NCBI RefSeq assembly: GCF_022878925.1
Contig: NZ_CP084626.1
Location: 2,108,001-2,172,000 of the forward strand
Direction: 5' to 3'
From: Caballeronia sp. TF1N1
Lineage (GTDB): Bacteria; Pseudomonadota; Gammaproteobacteria; Burkholderiales; Burkholderiaceae
Length of the DNA: 64,000 bases
Below, piece after piece: positions 29,130-40,230 of this stretch. The translations under genes and the position numbers were made by a program. The notes below the pieces were generated by a model. The model saw only the letters and a list, made by a program, of their open reading frames with translations, was not told where the DNA came from and made no database searches. The first letter of the stretch is position 1. Each line of letters starts with the position of its first letter.

Positions 29130-30498
29130 GAGGACGTCCTATTGCGTAGTAATCGATGCCCATCTCGGACATCGCTTCCGGTTCATACAGATTGCGGCCG
29201 TCGAAGATCACCGGCATTTTCAACGCGCTCTTCAGATGCGCGAAGTCCGGGCTCTTGAACTCCTTCCATTCGGTCACGATGACGAGCGCATCCGCATCCG
29301 TCAGCGCTTCCTGCTGCGAGCGCACGAAGTGCAGACGCTTGATGTCGTCGGGCCGCTCGGCCAGATCGAGCGCGAGTACGCGTTCGGCTTCCTGCAATGC
29401 GACGGGATCGTAAGCGCGCACGGTCGCGCCGCGCGCGAGCAGCGCCTCGACAATGCGCCGGCTCGACGCCTCGCGCATGTCGTCGGTATTGGGCTTGAAC
29501 GCGAGCCCCCACACGGCGAACGTGCGCCCGCGCAGATCCTCGCCCATGCGCCTGACGATCTTGTTGACGAGCACTTCCTTTTGCGCGTCGTTGACTTCCT
29601 CGACCGCTTCGAGAATGCGCAGCCGATGGCCGTTTTCACGCGCGGTCTGAACGAGCGCCTGCACATCCTTCGGGAAACACGAGCCGCCGTAGCCGCAGCC
29701 CGCATACAAAAAGTGATAGCCGATGCGCGGGTCCGAACCGATCCCGCGTCGCACCGCTTCGATATCCGCGCCGACCATGTCCGCGAGATTCGACAGGTCG
29801 TTCATGAAAGAGATGCGCGTGGCCAGCATGGCGTTGGCCGCGTACTTGGTGAACTCGGCGGAATGCACGTCCATGTAAAGCGTGCGCTCGTGATTTCGGT
29901 TGAACGGCGCGTAGAGCCGCTTCATCTTCTCGCGCGCGAGCTTGCCGTTCTCGTCGTCGTCGATCCCGATCACGATGCGATCCGGCCGCATGAAGTCGTC
30001 CACGGCGGCGCCTTCCTTGAGGAACTCCGGATTCGACACGACCGAGAAGCCGTGTTCGTCCGAACCTTCCAGTCCGCGCGCCTTTAGTTCGGTTTCGACC
30101 ACGTTGCTGACCTGCAGCGCCGTGCCGACTGGCACCGTGGATTTATCGACGATCACCTTGAAGCCGTTCGAATAGCGGCCGATATTGCGCGCCGCCGCGA
30201 GCACGTATTGCAAGTCGGCGGAACCATCCTCGTCGGGCGGCGTGCCGACCGCGATGAACTGGATCTCGCCATGCTCGACGCTTGCCTGCACGTCGGTGGA
30301 GAACTGAATACGACCCGCCGCGCGCGTGCGCCGGAGCATTTCCTGCAAGCCCGGCTCGTGGATCGGCACGCCGCCGTTGTTGAGAATATCGATCTTGCGC
30401 GGATCGACATCCACGCAAAACACGTCATTGCCGATTTCGGCGAGACACGCGCCGGTAACCAGACCGACGTAACCCGTGCCGACGATGGTGATTTTCAT
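29095..30498 (-). CDS. ugd: UDP-glucose 6-dehydrogenase
   Basis: A 467-residue enzyme oxidising UDP-glucose to UDP-glucuronate with two NAD+. The NAD motif is [11 protein letters not shown] (6-16), the catalytic Cys274 lies in [13 protein letters not shown], and [17 protein letters not shown] is conserved. In this group of bacteria UDP-glucuronate feeds 4-amino-4-deoxy-arabinose modification of LPS and polysaccharide synthesis. It lies between lapB and hldA in an envelope gene run. Confidence 0.96.
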   Translation of the reverse strand: MKITIVGTGYVGLVTGACLAEIGNDVFCVDVDPRKIDILNNGGVPIHEPGLQEMLRRTRAAGRIQFSTDVQASVEHGEIQFIAVGTPPDEDGSADLQYVLAAARNIGRYSNGFKVIVDKSTVPVGTALQVSNVVETELKARGLEGSDEHGFSVVSNPEFLKEGAAVDDFMRPDRIVIGIDDDENGKLAREKMKRLYAPFNRNHERTLYMDVHSAEFTKYAANAMLATRISFMNDLSNLADMVGADIEAVRRGIGSDPRIGYHFLYAGCGYGGSCFPKDVQALVQTARENGHRLRILEAVEEVNDAQKEVLVNKIVRRMGEDLRGRTFAVWGLAFKPNTDDMREASSRRIVEALLARGATVRAYDPVALQEAERVLALDLAERPDDIKRLHFVRSQQEALTDADALVIVTEWKEFKSPDFAHLKSALKMPVIFDGRNLYEPEAMSEMGIDYYAIGRPHVALDSNGKRS

Positions 30499-30567
30499 AC
30501 GCTTTTAACTGATTCCTGAAATGCCGGTGGCGGAGACGACGCCTCGCGCTCTCGAGCGCGTCCGCCC

Positions 30568-31743
30568 TCAGGCGGAACTGGTGATCGGCTCCACGCGGCG
30601 CGGCGCGTAGGTTTCCCAGCCGCTGCAGCCGGGGCATTGCCAATAGAATAGACGCGCGCGGAAGCCGCAGGTCTGACATGTATAGCGCGGCAGATTCTTC
30701 GTGCGCTGTTTGACGAGCGTGCGCATGAGTTCGAGCTCGCCGCGGCGCGGCTCCTCGGCGGTCGCTTCCTGCGCTTCGAGCAGACGCGTCATGCCCGCGA
30801 GGTTCGGCGCGCTTTCCATTTGCTTCCTCGCAAGCGCGTGCGCCGCGTCGAGTCCGCGCAACTCCTGAACATGCTTGTACGCGACATCGAGCAAATCGTT
30901 CGATGGATAACGGCTCGCGTAATCGATCAACAAATCGACGCCCTCTTCCTTGCGGCCAAGCGTGCTGTACGCCTTCATCAGCTTTTCGGCGACGAGCGGC
31001 AGATACGCTTCGTTCTGCGCCTCCACGCGCTTCCAGCTTTCGATGGCCGTTTCGACATTGCCGGCGGCGGCTTCTACATCGCCCGAGAGAATGGTCGCGC
31101 GCACGTTATCCGGATTCGACGCCAGCGCGAGCTTCAACTCGTCGCGCGCGCCTTCCGGATTCTTGCGCTGCAAAGCCTCCTGCGCAAGCTCGCAGTGGAA
31201 ATGCGCGATCTCCATATGCAGCGACGGCGCGCCCATCTTTTCGATGCGCTCGGCGGTCGCGATCGACTTCGGCCAATCTTTTTCTATTTCGTAGATGGTC
31301 AGAAGCGCACGTTGCGCGCCAAGCGAGTATTCGCCGGCTTCGAGCGAGCGGAAAGTTTCCTCGGCGCGATCGAGCAGCCCAGCCTTCAGAAAGTCCTGAC
31401 CGAGTTCATAGAGCGCGTGATCGCGCTCGGCCACGGGAAGATCGGCACGGCTCAAGAGGTTCTGATGCACGCGGATCGCGCGATCGGTTTCGCCGCGCCG
31501 CCGAAACAGGTTGCCGAGCGCAAAGTGCAGTTCGATGGTTTCGGGATCGAGCTTGGCCACCTCGATGAACGCGTCGATCGCCTTGTCGTGTTGCTCGTTG
31601 AGCAGGAAATTCAGGCCGCGAAAATACGAGCGCGGCAGGTTCGCATTTTCGGATAGCAGCGTTTTCAGGTCATAGCGGGACGCCATCCAGCCGAGAGCGA
31701 AGGCAACGGGAATGACGAGCAGCCACCAGAAGTCTAGATCCAT
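30568..31743 (-). CDS. lapB: lipopolysaccharide assembly protein B (YciM)
   Basis: A 391-residue protein that in E. coli steers FtsH to degrade LpxC and so sets LPS synthesis rate. A single N-terminal membrane helix (about 4-22) is followed by TPR repeats over most of the chain. A C-terminal rubredoxin-like metal site has Cys356, Cys359, Cys370 and Cys373. Start and length match the family. It is downstream of lapA, as in E. coli. Confidence 0.95.
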   Translation of the reverse strand: MDLDFWWLLVIPVAFALGWMASRYDLKTLLSENANLPRSYFRGLNFLLNEQHDKAIDAFIEVAKLDPETIELHFALGNLFRRRGETDRAIRVHQNLLSRADLPVAERDHALYELGQDFLKAGLLDRAEETFRSLEAGEYSLGAQRALLTIYEIEKDWPKSIATAERIEKMGAPSLHMEIAHFHCELAQEALQRKNPEGARDELKLALASNPDNVRATILSGDVEAAAGNVETAIESWKRVEAQNEAYLPLVAEKLMKAYSTLGRKEEGVDLLIDYASRYPSNDLLDVAYKHVQELRGLDAAHALARKQMESAPNLAGMTRLLEAQEATAEEPRRGELELMRTLVKQRTKNLPRYTCQTCGFRARLFYWQCPGCSGWETYAPRRVEPITSSA

Positions 31744-31825
31744 GCGCTTTTGTCGAAGAGTCGGTTAGGTGTCTGCTTTTTAACAACCCTCACGGCGCTC
31801 GCCGGGACAGTTGCGAATGATTTCT

Positions 31826-32119
31826 TTAGATGAGTGGCGGCATGGGCGGCTCTTCCTTCACCACCGGCGTCTCGCGTGCGACACGCAACTCGCGCTTGAG
31901 GCGCCCGTTTTCCATGCGCAAACGCAGCATCTTCGGCACAGCCGAAACCAGTCCCGCCAGCAAGCCCACGAGGAAGAATGCAAGGCCGATCAGGATCAAC
32001 GGCGCTTGCCATTGAAATCCTCCGGGCGCGTTCAGCGTGACGGGGTCGCGATTCGCGAGCGCCAGCACGAGCAGAAGCACGAATACCAGGACACGGATCA
32101 GCCAGACGATGAATTTCAT
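31826..32119 (-). CDS. lapA: lipopolysaccharide assembly protein A (LapA/YciS)
   Basis: A 97-residue protein with two hydrophobic helices (about 4-22 and 41-63) and a charged coiled C-terminus (LRMENGRLKRELRVAR), as in LapA, a small inner-membrane partner of LapB. The ATG complementary to 32117-32119 gives the family start, MKFIVWLIRVLVF. The gap to lapB is 82 bases. Confidence 0.9.
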   Translation of the reverse strand: MKFIVWLIRVLVFVLLLVLALANRDPVTLNAPGGFQWQAPLILIGLAFFLVGLLAGLVSAVPKMLRLRMENGRLKRELRVARETPVVKEEPPMPPLI

Positions 32120-32477
32120 GTACGGTTTTCCAGGAGCGGTCGCGCGTGTCAGTGGTTGGCATGATGCCAAGCCCGCGCGGATGATAACCAGGTCAAAGTG
32201 ACCGGTATTGTAATGGATGCCTTCGCGCGCCAGCACCTGCGGCGCGCCGACCCTCAATTGGAACGCATCGGGCGCGAAAGGGCTATCACCAATCGTTGAA
32301 ATTGATCAGCAGGCGATGGTCGAGCAAATGCCGCACCCGTAACGTGCCGCTTTAAGGCCGCGCAAGTTCGGCCGGCAATAAAAAAAGCACCCCGCAGGGT
32401 GCTTTTCTGGTCGATTGCCTCGTGGCCGGACGCCGCGAACCTGAGATCAAGTTGATCACGGGGACGATGGGCGCCGA
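32120..32477. other. intergenic region between ihfB and lapA
   Basis: About 358 bp. It holds the ihfB terminator at 32380-32406 and presumably the lapA promoter, which I could not pin down. No open frame with coding character is present. Confidence 0.5.
32380..32406 (-). terminator. terminator after ihfB
   Basis: AAAGCACCC (32384-32392) pairs with GGGTGCTTT (32397-32405) around a CGCA loop, followed on the minus strand by a run of Ts. It separates the cmk-rpsA-ihfB block from the lapA block. Confidence 0.88.
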
Positions 32478-32807
32478 TCAGAGATCGTCCGCATCGTCGT
32501 CATTCGACTCTTTCAGCGGCTCACCCGCACGACCATCCACGCGTTCACGCAACTCCTTGCCCGGCTTGAAGTGCGGCACGAATTTCTCCGGTACCAGCAC
32601 TTTCTCACCCGACTTTGGATTGCGCCCGACGCGCGACGGACGGCGATTGAGCCCGAAGCTGCCGAAGCCGCGAATCTCGATACGATGGCCGTTGGCCAAA
32701 GCCTCCGACATCGCATCGAGCATCGTCTTCACCGCGAAATCCGCATCCTTGAGGACAAGTTGCGGAAATCGCGACGCCAACTGGGCGACCAATTCCGATT
32801 TGGTCAT
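32478..32807 (-). CDS. ihfB: integration host factor beta subunit
   Basis: A 109-residue HU/IHF-family DNA-bending protein. It starts [15 protein letters not shown], and the DNA-intercalating arm region [22 protein letters not shown] is present. An acidic C-terminal tail ([10 protein letters not shown]) makes it slightly longer than E. coli IhfB. It follows rpsA by 22 bases, the usual order. Confidence 0.97.
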   Translation of the reverse strand: MTKSELVAQLASRFPQLVLKDADFAVKTMLDAMSEALANGHRIEIRGFGSFGLNRRPSRVGRNPKSGEKVLVPEKFVPHFKPGKELRERVDGRAGEPLKESNDDDADDL

Positions 32808-32829
32808 ACTGCAGCAGTACCGTTAAGGC

Positions 32830-34545
32830 TTAGCTGTTCTGGCCGTCAAGCTTGGCCTTGAGCAGCGCGCCGAGGTTGGTCGTGCCGGTGGCGGCGGCGT
32901 TCGAGTCCGAAGTCTGCAGACCACGAATGGCTTCCTGCTGTTCGGCCGAATCCTTCGCCTTGATCGACAGGTTGATGCCACGCGACTTGCGATCGATGTT
33001 GATGATCATCGCGTTGACCTTGTCGCCTTCCTTCAGCACGTTGCGAGCATCTTCCACGCGATCTTGCGCGATTTCCGAAGCACGCAAATAACCTTCGACG
33101 TCCGCCGTCAGGGTGATAACCGCACCCTTCGCGTCCACCGACTTCACCGTACCGTCGACGATAGCGCCCTTGTCGTTGATCGCGACGAAGTTGTTGAACG
33201 GATCGCCTTCGAGCTGCTTGATGCCGAGCGAAATACGTTCCTTGTCCACGTCGATGCCCAGAACCACGGCTTCGACTTCGTCGCCCTTCTTGTACTTGCG
33301 CACGGCTTCTTCGCCGGTTTCGCTCCACGACAAGTCGGAGAGGTGAACCAGGCCGTCGATGCCGCCCGGCAGACCGATGAACACGCCGAAGTCGGTGATC
33401 GACTTGATGGCGCCGCTGATCTTGTCGCCCTTCTTGAAGTTGCGGCTGAAGTCATCCCACGGATTCGGCTTGCATTGCTTCATGCCGAGCGAGATACGGC
33501 GGCGGTCTTCGTCGATTTCCAGAACCATGACTTCGACTTCGTCGCCCAGCTGCACGACCTTCGACGGTGCAACGTTCTTGTTCGTCCAGTCCATTTCCGA
33601 CACGTGAACCAGGCCTTCGATGCCCGATTCCACTTCGACGAATGCGCCGTAGTCGGTGATGTTGGTGACCTTGCCGAACAGGCGCGTGCCCGACGGGTAA
33701 CGGCGCGAGATGCCTTCCCACGGATCGTCGCCCAGTTGCTTGATGCCGAGCGAAACGCGGTTCTTCTCTTGGTCGAACTTGAGGATCTTGGCGGTGACTT
33801 CCTGGCCAACCGACAGAACTTCGCTCGGGTGACGCACACGACGCCATGCGATGTCGGTGATGTGCAGCAGGCCGTCGATACCGCCGAGGTCAACGAACGC
33901 GCCGTAGTCGGTGATGTTCTTGACCACGCCTTCCACGATCGCGCCTTCCTTCAGCGTTTCGAGCAGCTTTGCGCGCTCTTCGCCTTGCGTCGCTTCGATG
34001 ACAGCGCGGCGCGACAGCACGACGTTGTTACGCTTGCGGTCGAGCTTAATGACGCGGAATTCGAGCGTCTTGCCTTCGTACGGCGTCGTGTCCTTGACCG
34101 GACGCGTGTCGACCAGCGAACCCGGCAGGAATGCGCGGATGCCGTTGACCATCACGGTCATGCCGCCCTTGACCTTGCCCGTGATCGTGCCGGTCACGAG
34201 TTCGTTGTTGTCGAGGGCCTTTTCCAGCGACAGCCACGAAGCCAGACGCTTCGCCTTGTCGCGCGACAGGATGGTGTCGCCATAGCCGTTTTCCAGCGCG
34301 TCGATTGCGACGGAAACGAAGTCGCCCGCCTGCACTTCAACCTCGCCCGCGTCGTTCAGGAATTCTTCGAGCGGAATGTAGGCTTCGGACTTGAGACCAG
34401 CGTTCACGACCACGAAGTTGTGGTCGACGCGCACGACTTCGGCAGAAATCACTTCGCCGGCGCGCATGTCCTGCTTGGTCAGCGACTCTTCGAACAGAGC
34501 CGCGAAAGATTCGGTATTCGGGGTAGAGGTTTGCAGGTCGGACAT
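32830..34545 (-). CDS. rpsA: 30S ribosomal protein S1
   Basis: A 571-residue protein with six S1/OB RNA-binding repeats at about 28-96, 114-180, 200-268, 285-355, 372-442 and 459-528. The first two degenerate repeats bind the ribosome and the others mRNA. The start is the ATG complementary to 34543-34545 ([20 protein letters not shown]); an upstream in-frame ATG lies only six codons away. Full-length six-repeat form as in other proteobacteria. Confidence 0.97.
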   Translation of the reverse strand: MSDLQTSTPNTESFAALFEESLTKQDMRAGEVISAEVVRVDHNFVVVNAGLKSEAYIPLEEFLNDAGEVEVQAGDFVSVAIDALENGYGDTILSRDKAKRLASWLSLEKALDNNELVTGTITGKVKGGMTVMVNGIRAFLPGSLVDTRPVKDTTPYEGKTLEFRVIKLDRKRNNVVLSRRAVIEATQGEERAKLLETLKEGAIVEGVVKNITDYGAFVDLGGIDGLLHITDIAWRRVRHPSEVLSVGQEVTAKILKFDQEKNRVSLGIKQLGDDPWEGISRRYPSGTRLFGKVTNITDYGAFVEVESGIEGLVHVSEMDWTNKNVAPSKVVQLGDEVEVMVLEIDEDRRRISLGMKQCKPNPWDDFSRNFKKGDKISGAIKSITDFGVFIGLPGGIDGLVHLSDLSWSETGEEAVRKYKKGDEVEAVVLGIDVDKERISLGIKQLEGDPFNNFVAINDKGAIVDGTVKSVDAKGAVITLTADVEGYLRASEIAQDRVEDARNVLKEGDKVNAMIINIDRKSRGINLSIKAKDSAEQQEAIRGLQTSDSNAAATGTTNLGALLKAKLDGQNS

Positions 34546-34720
34546 AAAAATCGATATTTGCACGGCTTTTGCGCGATGGCCTTTGAAGTTTCCGAAGAGC
34601 CGGAATATGGCCGGGTAAATGCGCGAGGCGATGCGGGGTTAAGGGGTTGAAACACGCTCCGCCACATGGAAGAGCACCTTGCGTCTACAGCTGACTACTG
34701 TTCTTCACAACTCGCTAAAA

Positions 34721-34757
34721 ACGAACCGCTATACACGAACCGCTATACACGAACCGC
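34721..34757. repeat. 14-bp direct tandem repeat at the 3' end of cmk
   Basis: ACGAACCGCTATAC occurs at 34721-34734 and again at 34735-34748, followed by a third partial copy ACGAACCGC at 34749-34757. The cmk stop codon (complement of 34743-34745) lies within the second copy, so the repeat builds the last residues of Cmk and its trailer. Confidence 0.85.
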
Positions 34758-35423
34758 GCTGTACCAACCGATGATTTGTTCCACCGTCTGATCGACCGAC
34801 AAACCGGAGGTGTCCAGCGTCTTCGCGTCCGCCGCGGCTTTGAGCGGTGCGGTGGCCCGGTTGGAGTCCCGGGCGTCGCGCTCACGCAAATCTCGCAGCA
34901 AGTCATCCATATTAGCAGAAAAACCTTTTTGCATCAATTGCTTATGCCGGCGCGCCGCGCGTGCTTCGACGCTTGCGGTCAGAAACACTTTCAACGTGGC
35001 ATCGGGAAAGATGACGGTGCCCATGTCGCGGCCATCGGCGACCAAGCCCGGACGCTTGCGGAACGCGCGCTGCCGCGCGACGAGCGCCTGCCGCACTTGC
35101 GGATGCACGGCGATCGCCGACGCGCGGTTGCCGACTTCCTCGGCGCGAATCTCGCTCGATACATCCACGCCGTCGAGCTGCGCGCAGCCCTCGCGGAAGG
35201 TGATGTGAAGCGCACCGATGAGCTTTGCGAGCGCGGCTGCGTCGTCCGTGTCGATGTCGTAGCTCAGGCTTGCCAACGCCGTCAGCCGATAAAGCGCGCC
35301 GCTGTCGAGCAGGTGGAAGCCGAGCGTGGCCGCGACGAGCGCCGCGACCGTGCCCTTGCCCGAAGCGGTCGGCCCGTCGATGGTGATTACTGGTGTAGGG
35401 TCGAATGGACGGGTCGGTTTCAT
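34743..35423 (-). CDS. cmk: cytidylate kinase
   Basis: A 226-residue kinase that phosphorylates CMP and dCMP. The P-loop is GPTASGKGT (17-25), with the [22 protein letters not shown] and [10 protein letters not shown] segments conserved. ATG complementary to 35421-35423 is chosen: it gives near E. coli length and has a GAGAG upstream; an in-frame ATG at 35486 would add 21 non-conserved residues. The C-terminus is encoded inside a 14-bp tandem repeat. Confidence 0.94.
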   Translation of the reverse strand: MKPTRPFDPTPVITIDGPTASGKGTVAALVAATLGFHLLDSGALYRLTALASLSYDIDTDDAAALAKLIGALHITFREGCAQLDGVDVSSEIRAEEVGNRASAIAVHPQVRQALVARQRAFRKRPGLVADGRDMGTVIFPDATLKVFLTASVEARAARRHKQLMQKGFSANMDDLLRDLRERDARDSNRATAPLKAAADAKTLDTSGLSVDQTVEQIIGWYSAVRV

Positions 35424-35526
35424 TGCTCTCGGCCTTTCTGGCCCGTTATTACTGCTTTCGTTGAAGTCGAAATGGTCGCGTTTCATGTTGCGGCGTTCGT
35501 TGGCGTTTGAGTCTTGGGCGTCTCTT

Positions 35527-36831
35527 TCAGGCGTGGGCGAGCGTCGCGAAGCGATCGAAATAATCGGGGAACGTCTTGTTCACGCACTTCGGATCGTTGA
35601 TGCGAACCGGCACGCCGCCCAGACTCACGAGCGAAAAACACATGGCCATGCGGTGATCGTCGTAAGTATCGATCGCGGCGTTCGGCGTGAGTTCGGCGGG
35701 TGGCGTGACGACCAGATAATCCGCGCCCTCTTCCACCGTCGCGCCGACCTTGCGCAACTCGGTTGCCATCGCGGCGATGCGGTCCGTTTCCTTCACGCGC
35801 CAGCTAGCGATATTGCGCAGCGTGGTCGTGCCGTTGGCAAAGAGCGCGGCGACGGCAATGGTCATCGCCGCGTCGGGAATCAGGTTGAAGTCCATGTCGA
35901 TGGGCGCGAGTTTGCCGTCGTCGGACTCGACGCCGCGCACTTCGATCCAGTCTTCGCCCATCATCACGTTCGCGCCCATGCGATTGAGCGCGTCGGCGAA
36001 ACCGACATCGCCCTGGATGCTCGCCCGGCCCACGCCTTCCACGCGCACCGGACCGCCGCCGATCGCGCCCGCCGCCAGGAAATACGACGCGGACGATGCA
36101 TCGCCTTCAACCATGATCGCGCCTGGCGACCGGTAGCCCGCGCCGGCCGGCACGGTAAAGCGCGCCCAGCCGTCGCGCTCGACCTGCACGCCGAAACGCT
36201 CCATCAGCCGGATGGTGATGTCGATGTACGGCTTCGAAATCAGCTCGCCTTCGACTTCGATGGTCACCGGCGCGTCACGCCCCTCGATCACCGGAAGGCT
36301 CATCAGAAGCGCGGTCAGAAACTGACTCGATACATCGCCGCGTACGCGGATGGGTTTGTCGATGGCGATTTTCGCCGCATGAATCTTGAGCGGCGGGAAG
36401 CCGTCGTTGAGCTCGTAGTCGATTTTCGCGCCGATCTGACGCAAGCCATCGACCAGATCGCCGATTGGCCGTTCGTGCATGCGCGGCACGCCATGCACGC
36501 GATATTCGCCGCCGTTGACCGCGAGCGCCGCCGTGAGCGGCCGCACCGCCGTGCCCGCGTTGCCGAGAAACAGCTCCGCCTTCTTCGACGGAAACGCGCC
36601 GCCCGTGCCGTTCACGATGACGCGTTCGCCGTCGTTTAGAAGCGTAACGCCGAGCGTTTGCAGCGCGGCGAGCATCACGCGTGTGTCGTCGGAATCGAGC
36701 AGATTCGTGATCTGCGTTTCGCCGCTCGCGAGCGCGGCGAGCAAAAGCACGCGGTTCGAGATGCTCTTCGAGCCGGGCAGCCGCACCGTGCCGGACGCGC
36801 GGGAGAAGGGTCCGAGATCGAGATGTTCCAT
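35527..36831 (-). CDS. aroA: 3-phosphoshikimate 1-carboxyvinyltransferase (EPSP synthase)
   Basis: A 434-residue shikimate-pathway enzyme joining shikimate-3-phosphate and PEP. Class I features are SKSISNR (21-27) and [12 protein letters not shown] (89-100), and the Gly and Pro positions that give glyphosate sensitivity in this class appear unchanged. It stands between tyrA and cmk in the minus-strand aromatic block. Confidence 0.97.
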   Translation of the reverse strand: MEHLDLGPFSRASGTVRLPGSKSISNRVLLLAALASGETQITNLLDSDDTRVMLAALQTLGVTLLNDGERVIVNGTGGAFPSKKAELFLGNAGTAVRPLTAALAVNGGEYRVHGVPRMHERPIGDLVDGLRQIGAKIDYELNDGFPPLKIHAAKIAIDKPIRVRGDVSSQFLTALLMSLPVIEGRDAPVTIEVEGELISKPYIDITIRLMERFGVQVERDGWARFTVPAGAGYRSPGAIMVEGDASSASYFLAAGAIGGGPVRVEGVGRASIQGDVGFADALNRMGANVMMGEDWIEVRGVESDDGKLAPIDMDFNLIPDAAMTIAVAALFANGTTTLRNIASWRVKETDRIAAMATELRKVGATVEEGADYLVVTPPAELTPNAAIDTYDDHRMAMCFSLVSLGGVPVRINDPKCVNKTFPDYFDRFATLAHA

Positions 36832-36840
36832 GGTCTTTCC

Positions 36841-37767
36841 TTATTTCGCGGCGGGATCGCCGGACGTCTTGATGCTGCCGCGTTCCTGCCATTCTTTTCT
36901 GGCGACACGCGAACGCGCGAACGCCGCTTCGAGCGCCGCGCCGTCCGACGCATCGATGGCCGCGCGAAACCGTGCGAGCACGGCGGCGTAATCGTCGAGT
37001 TCGGCGAGCAGCGCGGCGCGATTCGCCACGCAGATGTCGCGCCACATTTCCGGACTCGATGCCGCGATGCGCGTGAAATCGCGAAATCCGCCCGCGGCGA
37101 ACGAAAATTTAAGCTCGGCGTCGGGCGCTTCCAAAATCTGCTCGACGAGCGCGAACGAGAGCACGTGCGGCAGATGGCTCACCGACGCGAACACGCGATC
37201 ATGCTGCGTCTCGCTCATGCGATGCACCGCCGCGCCGGTCGCGCGCCACATCGCGGCGATGCGGTCGACATCGGCCGGCGCGTTTTCGGCGAGCGGACAA
37301 AGCACGACGTTGCGATCCACGTAAAGGTCGGGCAAGGCGGCATCGACGCCGCTCGATTCGCGCCCGGCGATCGGATGCCCGGGCACGAACTGCGCGAGCT
37401 TTACGCCGAGCGCCGCGCGCGCCGCCGCGACGACGTCGCTCTTGGTGCTGCCTGCGTCCGTGACGATGGTCCGCGCTTCGAGCAAGGGCGCGATGCGCGC
37501 GAGCAGCGGTTCGGTCTGCGCGACGGGCGCCGCGATCAAGACGAGATCCGCGCCGTGCAACGCGCGTGCGAGCGCCGCGTCGTCGTCGAGCGCGACGGCT
37601 TCGTCGATCACGCCGAGTTCGAGCGCGCGTTCGACCGAGCGCAGCGAGCGTCCGACGCCGACCACGCGGCCTTCGATTCCCGCGCGCTCGCGCAACGCGC
37701 GCGCAAGCGATCCGCCGATCAGGCCGACGCCGAAAATAACCAGTTTATTGAAAGAGAATGCGTCCAC
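36841..37767 (-). CDS. tyrA: prephenate dehydrogenase
   Basis: A 308-residue NAD-dependent enzyme of tyrosine synthesis. The Rossmann motif IFGVGLIGGSLARAL begins at residue 11; TDAGSTKSDV and VPGHPIAGRESSGVDAA are conserved. No chorismate mutase domain, so it is the monofunctional form. Nine bases separate it from aroA, suggesting one transcript. Confidence 0.95.
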   Translation of the reverse strand: MDAFSFNKLVIFGVGLIGGSLARALRERAGIEGRVVGVGRSLRSVERALELGVIDEAVALDDDAALARALHGADLVLIAAPVAQTEPLLARIAPLLEARTIVTDAGSTKSDVVAAARAALGVKLAQFVPGHPIAGRESSGVDAALPDLYVDRNVVLCPLAENAPADVDRIAAMWRATGAAVHRMSETQHDRVFASVSHLPHVLSFALVEQILEAPDAELKFSFAAGGFRDFTRIAASSPEMWRDICVANRAALLAELDDYAAVLARFRAAIDASDGAALEAAFARSRVARKEWQERGSIKTSGDPAAK

Positions 37768-37849
37768 GGAACATCGATAAGTGCGCGCCGTTCGACGCTG
37801 GAAAAATCGGCCGCTGCCCGAATCGAGCGGCGGCCCGCGAAAACTCGGG

Positions 37850-38932
37850 TCAACGCGCGCGCGGATAGGACCCGAGAATCTTCAGAAACGCGGCCTTGCG
37901 CCCGAGTTCATCGAGCGCGGCGGCGACGAACGCATCGTCGCGATGCCCTTCGATATCGATATAGAAGTAATACTCCCACGTGCCGGCGCGCGCGGGCCGC
38001 GATTCGAAGCGCGTCATGGAAACGCCGTGCTTTGCGAGCGGCTCCAGGAGCTTGAACATTGCGCCCGATTCATTGGTCACCGTCACGATGAGCGACGTTT
38101 GATCGTGACCGCTCGGCCCCGTCGGTTCGCGACCGATGATCACGAAGCGCGTGCGGTTGTGCGGGTCGTCCTGAATCTGCGAATAAACGACGCCCAAGCC
38201 GTAATGCGTGGCCGCGCGGTCGCCAGCGATGGCCGCGACGGCCGGGTCGCCCACCGCGATACGCGCCGCTTCCGCGTTGCTCGACACCGCCTGCCGTTCG
38301 AGCTGCGGCGCGTTCGCGGTCAGCCAGTGCTGGCACTGCGCGAGCGCTTGCGGATGCGCATAGACGCGCTTCACGCCTTCGAGCGTGCCAGACGCGGTCA
38401 AAAGATTGTGGTGAATCGGCAGCGCGAGTTCACCGCCAATCAAGAGCGACGTTTCCAGCAGCAAGTCCAGCGTGCGCGACACCGCGCCTTCCGCCGAATT
38501 CTCGACCGGCACGACGCCATATTGCGCGGCGCCCGCTTCGACCGAGCGAAACACTTCGTCGATGGACGGACACGCGAGGCCCTCGATCGAATGACCGAAG
38601 TATTCGAACATCGCCTGTTCGCTATACGTGCCGACCGGGCCCAGGAACGCTGAACGGATAGTCTGTTCGAGCGCGCGGCTCGCGGCCATGATCTCGCGCC
38701 AGATCGCGGCGATGTGCGCGTCGGCGAGCGGGCCGTCGCTCATTTCCTGCAGACGCGCGATGACTTGCAGTTCGCGCTCCGGCCGAAACACGGGCGCGTT
38801 GAAATGCTTCTTCACTTCGCCGACTTCGAGCGCGACGGAAGCGCGCTGATTCAAAAGCGCGATGAGTTGCGCGTCGAGCGCGTCGATGCGTTCACGCAGC
38901 GGTTTGAGTCTTGAATTGAGATCGTCGTCCAT
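37850..38932 (-). CDS. pheA: chorismate mutase / prephenate dehydratase (P-protein)
   Basis: A 360-residue bifunctional enzyme of phenylalanine synthesis: an AroQ chorismate mutase helix bundle (about 1-90), a prephenate dehydratase domain starting FLGPVGTYSEQA (96-107), and a C-terminal ACT regulatory domain with the ESRP motif (TRFESRPAR) that senses phenylalanine. It lies between serC and tyrA. Confidence 0.96.
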   Translation of the reverse strand: MDDDLNSRLKPLRERIDALDAQLIALLNQRASVALEVGEVKKHFNAPVFRPERELQVIARLQEMSDGPLADAHIAAIWREIMAASRALEQTIRSAFLGPVGTYSEQAMFEYFGHSIEGLACPSIDEVFRSVEAGAAQYGVVPVENSAEGAVSRTLDLLLETSLLIGGELALPIHHNLLTASGTLEGVKRVYAHPQALAQCQHWLTANAPQLERQAVSSNAEAARIAVGDPAVAAIAGDRAATHYGLGVVYSQIQDDPHNRTRFVIIGREPTGPSGHDQTSLIVTVTNESGAMFKLLEPLAKHGVSMTRFESRPARAGTWEYYFYIDIEGHRDDAFVAAALDELGRKAAFLKILGSYPRAR

Positions 38933-38972
38933 GCGGTGCTTGGGGCAGATGCAGTTAAAGGAGCGATGAGGC

Positions 38973-40055
38973 TTACGCGCTGGTCCGCTCGAATTCCTTC
39001 ATGTACTCGACGAGCGCTTTCACGCCCTCGACCGGCACCGCGTTGTAGATCGATGCCCGCATGCCGCCGACGGACTTGTGGCCCTTCAGTTGCAACAGAC
39101 CGCGCGCCTTGGCGCCGGTCAGGAAATCGGTATTGCGCGATTCGTCGGCGAGGAAGAACGGCACGTTCATGCGCGAGCGCGCGTTCCGGTCGACCTTGTT
39201 GACGTAGAAATCGCTGGAATCGATGGTGTCGTAAAGCAGCATCGCCTTTTCGAGATTGCGCGCTTCCATGGCTTCCAGGCCGCCCTGTTTCTTCAGCCAC
39301 TTGAAGACGAGGCCAGCGACGTAGATCGCGTAAGTGGGCGGCGTGTTGTACATCGAATTGTTCTCCGCGACGATCTTCCACTCGAACGCGGACGGGCAGA
39401 TAGACAGCGCGCGGTCGAGCAGATCCTCGCGCACGATCACGACCGTGACGCCCGCCATGCCGATGTTCTTCTGCGCGCCGCCGAAGAGCACGCCGTACTT
39501 GGCGACGTCCATAGGACGCGAAAGAATGTGCGACGACGCGTCCGCCACGAGCGGAACGTCGCCGAGATCGGGAATTTCGAAGGCCTCGACGCCGTCAATG
39601 GTTTCGTTCGTGCACAGATGCACGTAAGCGGGATCGTCCGAAAGCTGCCACTCGCTCAACGCAGGCACGCGCGTGAAGCCCTGCTCGGTCTTGCCAGTCG
39701 CCGCGAGATGCGGCGTGCAGTACTTCTGCGCTTCCTTGAGCGACTTGGTCGACCATGAACCGGTGACGACGAAATCGGCGGTCTTCTTCGTGCCGAGCAT
39801 GTTCATCGGCACGATGGCGTTTTCGCCAATGCCACCGCCCTGCAGAAACAATATGCGATGCGACGCCGGCACCTTCAGCAATTCCCGCAGATCGGTCAGC
39901 GCCGCTTCATGGATCGACGTGAACTCCGCGCCGCGGTGACTCATCTCCATCACGCTCATGCCGCTGCCTTGCCAATCGAGCATTTCATCGGCGGCTTGCT
40001 TCAACACTTCTTCTGGCAAGGCGGCCGGGCCGGCGGAGAAATTGAACACGCGCAT
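38973..40055 (-). CDS. serC: phosphoserine aminotransferase
   Basis: A 360-residue PLP enzyme of serine and pyridoxine synthesis. It begins [18 protein letters not shown]; the PLP lysine is Lys196 in [12 protein letters not shown]. The conserved [17 protein letters not shown] and [17 protein letters not shown] segments are present (the second in part). First gene of serC-pheA-tyrA-aroA. Confidence 0.97.
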   Translation of the reverse strand: MRVFNFSAGPAALPEEVLKQAADEMLDWQGSGMSVMEMSHRGAEFTSIHEAALTDLRELLKVPASHRILFLQGGGIGENAIVPMNMLGTKKTADFVVTGSWSTKSLKEAQKYCTPHLAATGKTEQGFTRVPALSEWQLSDDPAYVHLCTNETIDGVEAFEIPDLGDVPLVADASSHILSRPMDVAKYGVLFGGAQKNIGMAGVTVVIVREDLLDRALSICPSAFEWKIVAENNSMYNTPPTYAIYVAGLVFKWLKKQGGLEAMEARNLEKAMLLYDTIDSSDFYVNKVDRNARSRMNVPFFLADESRNTDFLTGAKARGLLQLKGHKSVGGMRASIYNAVPVEGVKALVEYMKEFERTSA

Positions 40056-40132
40056 CTGGAGATCCCGATTTGTCTCGTTCGACAGACGCGGAGCCTGAAA
40101 CGATGAGCCGAAAAGCTCGTTGTCCGCGCCTA

Positions 40133-40173
40133 AAAAAGAAATGGCTGCTTGCGCTTACGCGCAAACAGCCATT
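40133..40173 (-). terminator. strong terminator after the DUF2059 gene
   Basis: AATGGCTG-CTTGCGC (40140-40154) pairs with GCGCAAA-CAGCCATT (40159-40173), a nearly continuous 15-bp stem with a TTAC loop. On the minus strand it is followed by a T-rich run (plus-strand As at 40132-40140). It separates the DUF2059 gene from serC. Confidence 0.85.
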
Positions 40174-40230
40174 ATCGCACTGTCCTGAAAACCCGCCAAT
40201 GCGCGAGCCTTCCGGACTATGCCACCGTGC

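Noticed and set aside
33064..34650. A 528-codon plus-strand frame opposite rpsA
   Set aside because: It mirrors the codon pattern of rpsA, which has six intact S1 repeats; no start signal or family match.
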